Of a stretch of 51,149 nt of DNA, positions 15,009 through 25,031 are shown one piece after another (position 1 is the stretch's first letter; every line of letters starts with the position of its first letter). The stretch is taken from NCBI RefSeq assembly GCF_014644735.1, contig NZ_BMKZ01000022.1:1-51149 (forward strand), written 5' to 3'. Under the pieces are notes generated by a model, which saw nothing but the letters and a program-made list of their open reading frames with translations, was not told where the DNA came from and ran no database searches. The translations under genes were made by a program, and so were the position numbers. The stretch is from Caldalkalibacillus thermarum (GTDB taxonomy: Bacteria; Bacillota; Bacilli; Caldalkalibacillales; Caldalkalibacillaceae).

Positions 15009-16334
15009 ATGCGGTTTATTATTAAAGCCTCTCATGAACGATTAACAGCCCATAGTGGATTGGGATTAATTGGATTGCTCTTGGAAAAAACAGACTTACG
15101 CCCCAAGTTGAACCAACTCAAGATCCCAGGATTGAAGTATCCCTTACTGTCCCACAGTGACATTGTTTATGCCATGATCGGATTGCTGGCTCAGGGTAAA
15201 AGCGATTTTGAACATATCGAAGCCTTTCGTGAGGATGACTTCTTCCAATATGCCCTTCAGCTCAAAAGTGTACCGTCTCGAGCCCGGCTCCGCCAGCGTC
15301 TGGATGGGCTGGCCCAGATCAGAAAGTGGCGGAATATCCTGCTGGATGAAATGGTCCGGCTTCCCAGAAAGGTAGGTCTTGAGCCCAGTGCGATTAAACT
15401 CAACAGTGGCACCTGCTATGTGCCGATCGACGTGGATGTCTCTCCTTTTGATAACACCGATACCCACAAAGAAGGCGTGAGCCGGACCTACAAAGGCTGT
15501 GATGGCTATGCCCCCTTATTGGCCTATATTGGCCGGGAAGGGTACGGGTTGTATGCCGAGTTGCGCGAAGGGCGCACCCATGTCCAGAAAGAGGTGGACC
15601 AAAAACTGCGGGAGATGATTCCCCGGGCCAAAAGCATGACCGAGAAACCCTTGTTGTTACGGATGGATGCCGGCAACGATGCCCTGAACAACCTGGCCGT
15701 TTGTCAGGAAGAAGGGGTGCATTTTATCATTAAACGCAACTTGCGCCGGGAATCCCCCGAAGCCTGGCTGGCCATTGCTCAGGATCAGGGAAAAGCCACG
15801 GTGATCCGGGAGGGGTGCACACGCTATACGGGTAAAATCCGTGTGACCGATCCGGGATTGCCCCAACCGGTCTATCAGGTGTTTGATGTGCGGGAAACGA
15901 CGATCGCCAAAGATGGCCAGATTCTTTTAATCCCAGAGATCACGGTGGATGTTTATTGGACGGATCTGGATGAGGACGTGGCCGATATCATTGACCTCTA
16001 CCATGATCATGCCACCTGCGAGCAGTTTCATAGTGAACTCAAGACCGATCTGGATTTGGAACGCTTACCGTCCGGTAAGTTTGCCACCAATGATCTGGTC
16101 TTATGTCTGGGGCTGTTTACCTATACCCTGCTGCGGATCATCAGTCAGGAGAGTTTGCGGGTGAATGACAGCCCCCTGCGCAAAAAAGTGCAGCGGCGCC
16201 GGATCCGGACGGTGATCCAGACGTTGATCACCCTGGCAGCAAAAATGGTGACACATGCCCGCCGGCAATATCTGTATATTGGATCACGGGCTTGGTTAAC
16301 ACCGTTTAAACGGCTCTATCAGGCTTTTGCCTAA
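15009..16334 (+). CDS. IS1380-family transposase
   Basis: 441 residues from ATG 15009, which has AGGTGA six bases upstream (GTG at 15000 is possible). DDE transposase of the IS1380 family (DDE_Tnp_1 fold). Likely catalytic residues are the Asp in VPIDVDVSPFDNTD, the Asp in LLRMDAGND and the Glu in CEQFHSELKTDLDLERLPSG. Length and the C-terminal RRQYLYIGSRAW segment are normal, and no frameshift is seen, so the element may be active. A hairpin follows the stop. Confidence 0.92.
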   Translation: MRFIIKASHERLTAHSGLGLIGLLLEKTDLRPKLNQLKIPGLKYPLLSHSDIVYAMIGLLAQGKSDFEHIEAFREDDFFQYALQLKSVPSRARLRQRLDGLAQIRKWRNILLDEMVRLPRKVGLEPSAIKLNSGTCYVPIDVDVSPFDNTDTHKEGVSRTYKGCDGYAPLLAYIGREGYGLYAELREGRTHVQKEVDQKLREMIPRAKSMTEKPLLLRMDAGNDALNNLAVCQEEGVHFIIKRNLRRESPEAWLAIAQDQGKATVIREGCTRYTGKIRVTDPGLPQPVYQVFDVRETTIAKDGQILLIPEITVDVYWTDLDEDVADIIDLYHDHATCEQFHSELKTDLDLERLPSGKFATNDLVLCLGLFTYTLLRIISQESLRVNDSPLRKKVQRRRIRTVIQTLITLAAKMVTHARRQYLYIGSRAWLTPFKRLYQAFA

Positions 16335-16365
16335 ACCTCGCCCAGACATTTGACCTGTCACTCAA

Positions 16366-16385
16366 ACGCCCTGTGACCAGGGCGT
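16366..16385 (+). terminator. Hairpin after the IS1380 transposase
   Basis: Perfect 8-bp stem ACGCCCTG/CAGGGCGT with TGAC loop, followed only by CTTTGG. It could act as a weak terminator inside the element. Confidence 0.5.
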
Positions 16386-16556
16386 CTTTGGCATGCCATC
16401 GAAATCTGCTGGGCGGGGGATGGGCTGGAATATATAGGTATTTAAGGTGATAATCAAATATTTTGTGATCATTTTAATGTCTATAAGTCATCATGTGGCA
16501 AACATTTAAACCAATCCCGCCCATATGTCACGGATTCAGGTTAAAATTAAGATAGT

Positions 16557-17252
16557 TTAAGATTGTTGCTTTGGATATATTTTAATAATCTGACCTGGCT
16601 CTTGAGGCAGTGTTAATTGGTGAAGTGCTGATTTTAATATACTTGTTTGCTCTTCAACATGATGCGGGGCTCCAAGCGGAGTTTTTCTTTGTAAATGAAC
16701 GGGGTATATACAGCGAGGCGGTCTGTAATTTTGGGTTTTGATCAGATCAATCGTTATGAGAACCGTTGGTATGCCTTGGGATTCTATCGCTCTTTGGATG
16801 AGGACAGCTGTGCGGTGGGAATATGGACATCCGGCTGTTAATACGATGGCATCAGGGGTGAAAAAGTTTAACATCGTTAAAAATTCGGGAAGCGCTTCGG
16901 ACATTTTTTTAAGCCGATAGATATAGCCCATAAAAGCATAATGTACGGGAGCCACCTTTTTTATCAATTGTTGTTGGGCGAGTTCACGTAATCGTTCAAT
17001 AGGAAATACGGTATTGATGTCCATTTGTATAGGACGAACATTAAATTCATTTGCTGGGGCGAAATGGGAAACGTTTAAATGCTGAACATCTACAGATCCT
17101 GGAATGACACGGAAACTCGTATCTGGATCATCAGCGTCATAATAAAAAGGGCGTTGATGACTGAGGTGAATCCCGGTTGTCGTCACGAGAGCGATCTCCA
17201 TGTCCTGTAATCGCTTCGTTACAGGTGTATAAGGAATTGACTTAAAAGTCAA
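16557..17252 (-). CDS. PrdB/GrdB-like reductase-family protein with Cys at the selenocysteine site
   Basis: 231 residues from TTG, with AGAGGTGG about nine bases upstream. It resembles the selenoprotein B subunit of glycine/sarcosine/betaine reductase and PrdB of D-proline reductase; its length is close to PrdB (about 240) and half of GrdB. The key region reads VLTAGCPYSHRTAVLIQRAIE followed by GIPTVLIT. In GrdB/PrdB the corresponding position carries selenocysteine in a U-x-x-C context. Here one Cys is present and the second Cys is absent (CPYSH). No grd/prd partner genes are visible. Classical reductases belong to anaerobic Stickland fermentation, so a different thiol function is likely in this host. 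The 3' end is 17 bases from the IS1380 end. Confidence 0.65.
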   Translation of the reverse strand: MTFKSIPYTPVTKRLQDMEIALVTTTGIHLSHQRPFYYDADDPDTSFRVIPGSVDVQHLNVSHFAPANEFNVRPIQMDINTVFPIERLRELAQQQLIKKVAPVHYAFMGYIYRLKKMSEALPEFLTMLNFFTPDAIVLTAGCPYSHRTAVLIQRAIESQGIPTVLITIDLIKTQNYRPPRCIYPVHLQRKTPLGAPHHVEEQTSILKSALHQLTLPQEPGQIIKIYPKQQS

Positions 17253-17478
17253 AGCGCACCACCTCTTTAAATATATATGATGTATCAGGTGTCATCATTT
17301 GGTGTCATCGAACAGAAGTGTTTCTATTATTTATTATAAAAATTTTTTAAATATTATGTATAGATATGCTTTATTGTAGATTGAAAATTATTATTTTGCT
17401 AGACTATTTAGTAGGTGATATACACTGATCAAACCAAGCATAAATAGTCAAAAGAAAGATTTAAGGGAGGGGATTTGT
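17253..17478. promoter_or_regulatory. Divergent region between the PrdB-like gene and tpx
   Basis: Holds the shared motif ATATATGATGTAT (about 17273-17286) followed by two direct copies of GGTGTCATC 13 bases apart (from about 17289 and 17302). Toward tpx, a candidate promoter is TTGCTA (17396-17401), 17-base spacer, TATACA (17419-17424). These are weak matches; the repeats could be regulator sites. Confidence 0.4.
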
Positions 17479-17991
17479 ATGCCTCAAGTCACGTTTAAAG
17501 GACAACCGGTCATCCTGAAAGGAAATGAGGTCAAAGTTGGTGACCAAGCACCGTCATTTACTGTTGTGGCCAATGATTTATCCGAAGTGACGCTTGACCA
17601 ACTGGATGGCAAAATCAAAATCATCAATGCGGTGCCATCTATTGACACGCCTGTTTGTGAACAACAAACACGCCGCTTCAATGAAGAAGCTTCCCAACTG
17701 GATGATGTGACTGTGGTTGCCATTAGTGTCGATCTTCCCTTTGCCCAAAAAAGATGGTGTGCAGCGGAAGGTATTGACCGTGTGGTTCTGTTGTCGGATC
17801 ATCGGGAATTGTCTTTTGGCAAGGCTTATGGCGTGCTGATTCCACATCTTCGCTTGCTCGCTCGGGCGGTTTTTGTCATCGATACAACAAACACTGTCAT
17901 TCATGCCCAATACGTGCCCGAGGTAACCGAACAGCCAGACTACGATGCCGTTTTGCAAGCAGTTCGTCAGGCTTTGTCATCACAGTCATGA
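17479..17991 (+). CDS. tpx: Thiol peroxidase Tpx
   Basis: 170 residues; GGAGGGG eight bases before ATG. Atypical 2-Cys peroxiredoxin that reduces alkyl hydroperoxides and H2O2 with thioredoxin. The peroxidatic Cys60 is in VPSIDTPVCEQQTRRF and the resolving Cys94 in KRWCAAEG. The LLSDH segment is present, while the usual RSVFV reads RAVFVID. Near the N-terminus VGDQAPSFTVV is typical. Next to it on the same strand, after about 170 bases, is katG, so peroxide-defence genes are grouped here. Confidence 0.95.
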   Translation: MPQVTFKGQPVILKGNEVKVGDQAPSFTVVANDLSEVTLDQLDGKIKIINAVPSIDTPVCEQQTRRFNEEASQLDDVTVVAISVDLPFAQKRWCAAEGIDRVVLLSDHRELSFGKAYGVLIPHLRLLARAVFVIDTTNTVIHAQYVPEVTEQPDYDAVLQAVRQALSSQS

Positions 17992-18036
17992 GCGTGAGTC
18001 AAGGCGATTGATGATGCTTGCTGGTCAATCAGACAC

Positions 18037-18065
18037 TTTACTTCCACCATCTAATTTAGTATAAT
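18037..18065 (+). promoter_or_regulatory. Candidate katG promoter
   Basis: TTTACT (18037-18042), 17-base spacer, perfect TATAAT (18060-18065). An overlapping second TATAAT lies at 18066-18071. Start of transcription would fall at about 18072, at the edge of the PerR/Fur-type box. Confidence 0.55.
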
Positions 18066-18072
18066 TATAATG

Positions 18073-18087
18073 TAATAATCATTATCA
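18073..18087 (+). promoter_or_regulatory. PerR/Fur-type operator upstream of katG
   Basis: TAATAATCATTATCA fits the 7-1-7 Fur-family site: 12 of 14 positions of the PerR consensus TTATAATNATTATAA and 13 of 14 of the Fur consensus TGATAATNATTATCA. Located at the presumed transcription start it would repress. PerR is the usual regulator of catalase genes in Bacillus; the base differences fit Fur slightly better. Confidence 0.6.
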
Positions 18088-18112
18088 ACTAGTGATGCTC
18101 TAAATCATGTGA

Positions 18113-20374
<2,262 letters not shown>

Positions 20375-20399
20375 CAGCAAGCTAAATCTTGTGACAACG

Positions 20400-20450
20400 G
20401 GGCTTAATAACATGGAAAAATGATGTTCACTGTTATTAAGCCCTTTTTTT
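20400..20450 (+). terminator. Strong Rho-independent terminator after katG
   Basis: Perfect 13-bp stem GGGCTTAATAACA/TGTTATTAAGCCC with an 18-base loop, then seven T. Confidence 0.93.
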
Positions 20451-20528
20451 ATATCTTGATGTATGGGAAAAATGCGACAGTGGGGGAAATATGGAAATGG
20501 TTGCGTCAGTCATGAAAGGGAGATGGCC

Positions 20529-22001
20529 ATGACAAATCATGCTGTGACCAAAGCAGGATGGCACTTTGATAACAGTTATGCCCGTTTGCCGAAATCATTT
20601 TACAGCTTTGTCAAGCCAACACCTGTGCCTGCGCCTCGCTTGATCATCCTTAATGATCCATTAGCAGTCCAATTGGGATTAAAGCCTGATGTGTTGCGGA
20701 CCTTTGATCATGTTGCCATGCTGGCTGGAAACAAAGTTCCTGAAGGCAGCCAACCGCTTGCTCAGGCTTATGCCGGCCACCAATTCGGGCATTTTACAAT
20801 GTTGGGAGACGGGCGGGCAGTTTTATTAGGTGAGCAGATTACATCCCAGGGTGAACGATTTGATGTTCAACTCAAAGGTTCGGGGCGAACGCCATATTCC
20901 CGCGGTGGTGATGGCCGGGCGGCGTTAGGGCCGATGTTGCGTGAATACATCATCAGTGAAGCGATGCATGCGCTTGGAATCCCCACGACCCGCAGTTTAG
21001 CGGTGGTTACGACAGGGGAAAAGGTCATCCGTGAAACCCCGCTGGACGGTGCTGTTTTGACCCGTGTTGCTGCCAGTCATCTGCGTGTAGGGACATTCCA
21101 ATATGCGGCAACCTGGGGCAGTGCAGAAGAACTGAAAAACCTGGCTGACTATGCGATTAATCGGCACTTTCCAAACATCATAACTGACGGATCCCCATAT
21201 CTTTTATTGCTTAAAGAAGTGGTCAAGCGCCAGGCCAGATTGATTGCCCACTGGCAGTTGGTTGGTTTTGTTCACGGTGTGATGAACACCGACAATATGA
21301 CCATTAGCGGGGAAACGATTGATTACGGTCCTTGTGCCTTTATGGATACTTATGATCCGGCCACTGTCTTTAGCTCCATCGACACCAAAGAGCGTTATGC
21401 TTACGGCAATCAACCGCACATAGGCTTATGGAATCTGATCAGGTTCGCAGAATCTTTATTACCGCTTCTTGCTGATGATCAGAATCAAGCTGTGCAGATG
21501 GCCGAAGATGTGCTCGAAGATTTTCCCAGATATTTTTATGACCAGTGGCTAAAGGGCATGAGAGCGAAATTAGGTCTCATCAATGAAGAGCCGGAAGATG
21601 AATCGTTGATCAATGATTTGCTGCAGCTAATGCGTCAACATCAGGCAGACTATACCAATACGTTTCGCGCGCTGACGACAGGACAGTTAAATGACCAACC
21701 GTTTTTTGAGACGGAGGGTTTTAAACAATGGTATGTGCGCTGGAAGCAGCGCATAGACAGCCAACAAGCGTCGCCTGAAGCGGTTCACGAGCTGATGTGC
21801 ACCACCAATCCTGCCATTATCCCGCGTAATCACCGGGTTGAAGAGGCGCTGGAAGCAGCGGTCAAAGACGGAGACTACACTGTGATGGAGAAATTGCTTC
21901 AGGTTCTGTCCCAACCTTACGCTTATACTCCTGATCAAGATGAATATGCCACCTTGCCAGAGCCCTCCGACAAACCTTACCGAACATTTTGTGGCACCTG
22001 A
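20529..22001 (+). CDS. selO: Protein adenylyltransferase SelO (YdiU family)
   Basis: 490 residues from ATG 20529, chosen because GGGAG lies six bases upstream. Pseudokinase-fold enzyme that transfers AMP to Ser/Thr/Tyr of target proteins; in E. coli it acts in oxidative stress. Visible elements are [20 protein letters not shown], the ATP-binding [20 protein letters not shown], the catalytic-region [13 protein letters not shown] and DYGPCAFMD. The C-terminus ends TFCGT, with Cys where animal SelO carries selenocysteine. Its place after katG and tpx agrees with a redox-stress role. Cytoplasmic. Confidence 0.93.
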   Translation: MTNHAVTKAGWHFDNSYARLPKSFYSFVKPTPVPAPRLIILNDPLAVQLGLKPDVLRTFDHVAMLAGNKVPEGSQPLAQAYAGHQFGHFTMLGDGRAVLLGEQITSQGERFDVQLKGSGRTPYSRGGDGRAALGPMLREYIISEAMHALGIPTTRSLAVVTTGEKVIRETPLDGAVLTRVAASHLRVGTFQYAATWGSAEELKNLADYAINRHFPNIITDGSPYLLLLKEVVKRQARLIAHWQLVGFVHGVMNTDNMTISGETIDYGPCAFMDTYDPATVFSSIDTKERYAYGNQPHIGLWNLIRFAESLLPLLADDQNQAVQMAEDVLEDFPRYFYDQWLKGMRAKLGLINEEPEDESLINDLLQLMRQHQADYTNTFRALTTGQLNDQPFFETEGFKQWYVRWKQRIDSQQASPEAVHELMCTTNPAIIPRNHRVEEALEAAVKDGDYTVMEKLLQVLSQPYAYTPDQDEYATLPEPSDKPYRTFCGT

Positions 22002-22081
22002 TCAAGGTTATATGGCCTACAAAAACATCTCAGTAAGTGGAACATCTCGCTTTTTATGTCAGGATATAGACCCAAGTCCAT

Positions 22082-22237
22082 TTGAATGATCTTAGGCTAC
22101 AAATCATACCCTGGTACTATTATCTGATCCCAGTTATTTGTTTCTTTTTGGCTGTGATAGCCCGTGAGAAAAAACAAAATCAATCAGACAGCCATCAATT
22201 AGAAGCAGATAGTCCCGAAGAAGATCATAAAGTTTAA
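22082..22237 (+). CDS. Possible small single-pass membrane protein
   Basis: 51 codons from TTG 22082, coding for one hydrophobic segment (YYYLIPVICFFLAVIA) followed by a charged tail rich in Glu, Asp and Gln. No clear ribosome binding site. The composition looks like a real membrane micropeptide, but the start is uncertain. Confidence 0.4.
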   Translation: MNDLRLQIIPWYYYLIPVICFFLAVIAREKKQNQSDSHQLEADSPEEDHKV

Positions 22238-22275
22238 GGGCAGTGACAAATGGCGTACAGAAATCGTTACCAATA

Positions 22276-22311
22276 AAAACAGAGGCCGCCAAAAAGCAGC
22301 CTCTGTTTTTA
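22276..22311. terminator. Bidirectional terminator
   Basis: AAAACAGAGGC and GCCTCTGTTTTT form an 11-bp stem with A/T tails on both sides, so it can end the plus-strand selO transcript and the minus-strand sulfide genes. Confidence 0.88.
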
Positions 22312-22350
22312 TTTGAGGATCAATCAACAAGCCCTAATTCAACAGGCCTT

Positions 22351-23646
22351 TATTTTTCTGCTGTAATCGGTAAATTTTCAGCGATCCAGGCTTGATAAGC
22401 TCCGGTTAAATGAATGATTTGTTGAATACCCTTGGCTTTTAGAATACTAGCGGCTATACCCGCTCTTAAACCGCTCCGGCATAAGACCACTTAAAATTTG
22501 CTCGGCTATTTCTTTAGGAGACGCCTGAGCATATTTTTCAGCCTTTAGTCCTTCACGATTAAGTTTAGTAATGATCGATGGCGGCATGTAACCTTTTACC
22601 GTATCGAGCCCGATGGAATAAAATGCCAGTAACAGATCCTGAATGTGCTTTTGCTCGGCAATCAAATACACCTCTTGCTCATAGTTGACCAGCCAGCCGA
22701 TCCAATTTGTAAACGAGCTTTCAAAAGGGATGTTCAGCGTTCCCGGAATATGGCTTTGGGCGTAACTTTGGAAAGGGCGGGTATCAATAATGACGACATG
22801 ATCATCATTCAGCCACTTTTCAAAGGTTTTTTTCGTTGGCCATAAAGGAAGCACAACGTTTTGTTGTTGAAGCAAAGCGGGTCCATCCTTGTTCATTTTT
22901 TTCATCATCGCAAAATATTTTGGCGGCTCAGGCTGATTGTCCAGTAAATCTTGGACAAAGGCTTCCTCATCGGTGTATTGAAGCGCCCAGTTATGTTGTT
23001 TTTCATAACCAACAGTACTTGTAGGTATAGCACCTAATGCTTTTCCGCAGGCACTGCCTGCACCGTGAGCGGGCCAAATTTGCACGCTATCCGGCAACTC
23101 TTTAAACCTTTTTAATGAACGGAACATTTGACGGGCTCCCTTCTCAGCGGTCCCGCTCACGCCAGCAGCTTTCTCAAGCAAGTCCGGCCGTCCGACATCA
23201 CCGACAAAAACGAAGTCCCCGGTAAAGAGGCCTACCGGTTGTTGGCCTTCTTTATCCGTTAACAAAAAGCAAATGTGTTCTGGTGTATGACCAGGTGTAT
23301 GCATCACCTCAAAACGAAGGTTCCCGATCGTAAACGTATCACCGTCTTTTAACAGCCTATGATCAATGTGGTCAACAAATTGATATTTCCAGTCCGGCCC
23401 ACCTTCATCGGATAAATAGGCGACAACCCCCGTACGTGTCACAAGTTCCAGTGTACCGGAAAGGAAATCCGCGTGAATATGCGTTTCGAGAGAGCCGACA
23501 ATATTCATTCCTTCCTTAGCGGCTGTTTCGAGATAAGGATCAATATTGCGAGAAGGATCGATGACGACGGCCTCACCGGTTGCTTGACATCCTACCAGAT
23601 AAGAAGCCTGCGCAAGCTTTTCATCATAAAAGTAACGCAGTAGCAT
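22351..23646 (-). pseudogene. Persulfide dioxygenase-rhodanese fusion (CstB/BlhA-like), frameshifted
   Basis: The first frame (23646 down to 22447) holds a metallo-beta-lactamase persulfide dioxygenase domain: THIHADFLSG, HTPGHTPEHICF, TGDFVFVGDVGRPDL, IWPAHGAGSACGKALG. It is followed by a rhodanese-like domain (VVIIDTRPFQSYAQSHIPGT). A second rhodanese domain continues in another frame from about 22497 down to a stop at 22351: VVLCRSGLRAGIAASILKAK, then HLTGAYQAWIAENLPI. The catalytic Cys loop (LCRSGLR) therefore lies just after a frameshift at about 22490. The layout is that of CstB, which oxidises persulfide to thiosulfate. The first part could still work as a dioxygenase. A sequencing error at one base cannot be excluded. 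Confidence 0.85.
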
Positions 23647-23680
23647 TTACCATACCCCCCGCTATGTTTTCACTCATGAA

Positions 23681-24677
23681 TTACGCTCTACCTTTTAACA
23701 TGCCGTACCAATATAAGCGTGGTAAGACATGTTTCTTAACAAGAAACATACTGTAACGCTCTTTCGACTGATCAAACGGAAACGTCTCTTGCGGTTGTTT
23801 CGCATAATCAAACTCTGCCATGATGAGCTTTCCACGTCCAGTCACGATCGGGCAAGACGTATAACCGTTATACTTGGCGGTTAACTCACGCCCCTGCTTC
23901 AGAGCGAGCAGGTTATGAACGACGACGGGTACTTGTTTGCGGATCGCAGCGCCTGTTTTGGACGTCGGTAAATTGGCCGCATCACCGAGGGCAAAAATCG
24001 TCTCGTATTTTTTATGTTGAAGGGTATGCGGATCGACATCGACCCAACCCGCCTGATCAACGATAGCACTGTTCTTCAAGAATGCTACTGGTCCCATCTC
24101 AGGTTTCGCCGTGTAAAACTTGACGCTGCATTTTGAACGAATGCCCGCCCTACGAAAATGCTCTTCAGCGAGATACATAATTTTCTGCGGAGCCCCTCCA
24201 CACTTAATCGGTGTATTGGGAAAGGTAAAAACAGCATTACCCCCCTTGAAATTGCGAATTATCCACAAAATCGTAAAAATAAATGGTAACGACCCCGTCT
24301 TTGCCGATCGCTTCTTTCAGACCTTTGACGCCATCCCAGTTGATACTTAGGCCGGGACAAACAATTAAATAGTCGTAACTGATTTGAGAATCTTCATTCG
24401 TCAAAACGAGTTGTCGATCAGGGTCGATTTCAGTAACCACCTCTTGAATATACTTTACACCGGATGGAATGAGGCTCAGCTGATCTTTTACACTCGCTTC
24501 TTTTGGATAGATACCGCCTCCTACGAGCGTCCATAATGGTTGGTAATAGTGCTTATGAGCAGGATCAATAATCGCTATTTTACCGTGGGGTATTTTCTTT
24601 TTCAGTCGGGCGGCGACTGAAATGCCGGCAGTTCCTCCACCGACAATGACGATTTCGTATCCTGTTTGCACAGGCAT
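23681..24677 (-). pseudogene. sqr: Sulfide:quinone oxidoreductase, broken
   Basis: The FAD-binding N-terminus is normal (YEIVIVGGGTAGISVAARL) and runs to GLSINWDGVKGLKEAIG. A frameshift at about 24250 then separates it from the rest (IIRNFKGGNAVFTFPNTPIK, CGGAPQKIMYLAEEHFRRAG). Later VKFYTA is joined directly to KPEMGPVAFLKNS, where intact enzymes have roughly 50-60 more residues, so an internal deletion is also present. The C-terminal half is typical (SLPTSKTGAAIRKQ-like GAAIRKQVPVVVHN, ERYSMFLVKKHVLPRLYW). Together with the frameshifted persulfide dioxygenase downstream this was a sulfide oxidation operon. Two separate lesions make it a real pseudogene rather than a sequencing slip. Confidence 0.85.
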
Positions 24678-25031
24678 GTTGTCACCTCCTTCAAGTAGTA
24701 AACGGTTTCAAAAAAAGCTGCTGTCATCCACCTCACTCGTCTAGTGAGTTAGGACTAACACGAGTGCCCAATACCAGTATAAGCGGGGTGGCAACGAGAT
24801 ACTATCGGGGAAAACCCCTAAATGTACACACTAACGCTTCACGTCATACATGTGAGAATTCGTGAACTTATTTTGTCCAGAAAATGAGGATTGTGTGAAA
24901 AACTCAGCAAAAGTGATCATCATCATACACAATTGAGCTAAACTATAGCTAATAGCAAGCTGAACGTTTCACTCGTGCCCCGGGGACAGGTCTGATCTTT
25001 GTGCATGGGGCAGCAGAAGGGGTGGTTTTCT
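24678..25031. other. Divergent intergenic region between sqr and cydD
   Basis: Contains three inverted repeats: CTCACT/AGTGAG (24732-24748), GGGG-AAAA-CCCC (24807-24818) and TTCACG/CGTGAA (24838-24866). Any could be an operator for the sulfide genes (often CstR-controlled) or for cydDC, but none matches a known consensus well. No coding potential was seen. Confidence 0.45.

Larger units (their letters stand above)
14914..16540 (+). mobile_element. IS1380-family insertion sequence, complete
   Basis: About 1.63 kb with terminal inverted repeats CCTGAATCCGTGA (14914-14926) and TCACGGATTCAGG (16528-16540), perfect over 13 bases (14 counting the outer A/T). One intact transposase gene lies inside. 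The flanking four bases (TATA left, TTAA right) do not match, so the target duplication has been lost, has mutated, or the element was rearranged. Confidence 0.88.

Noticed and set aside
14942-16418. CCCTCACCTGC / GCTGGGCGGGG as IS1380 ends
   Set aside because: Only 8 of 11 positions match. The perfect pair at 14914 and 16528 lies further out and gives a normal element length.
24807-24818. GGGG-AAAA-CCCC as a CstR/CsoR operator for sqr
   Set aside because: Known sites of this family usually have C-tract then G-tract order and flanking A/T symmetry. The orientation here is reversed, so it is mentioned only as an inverted repeat.
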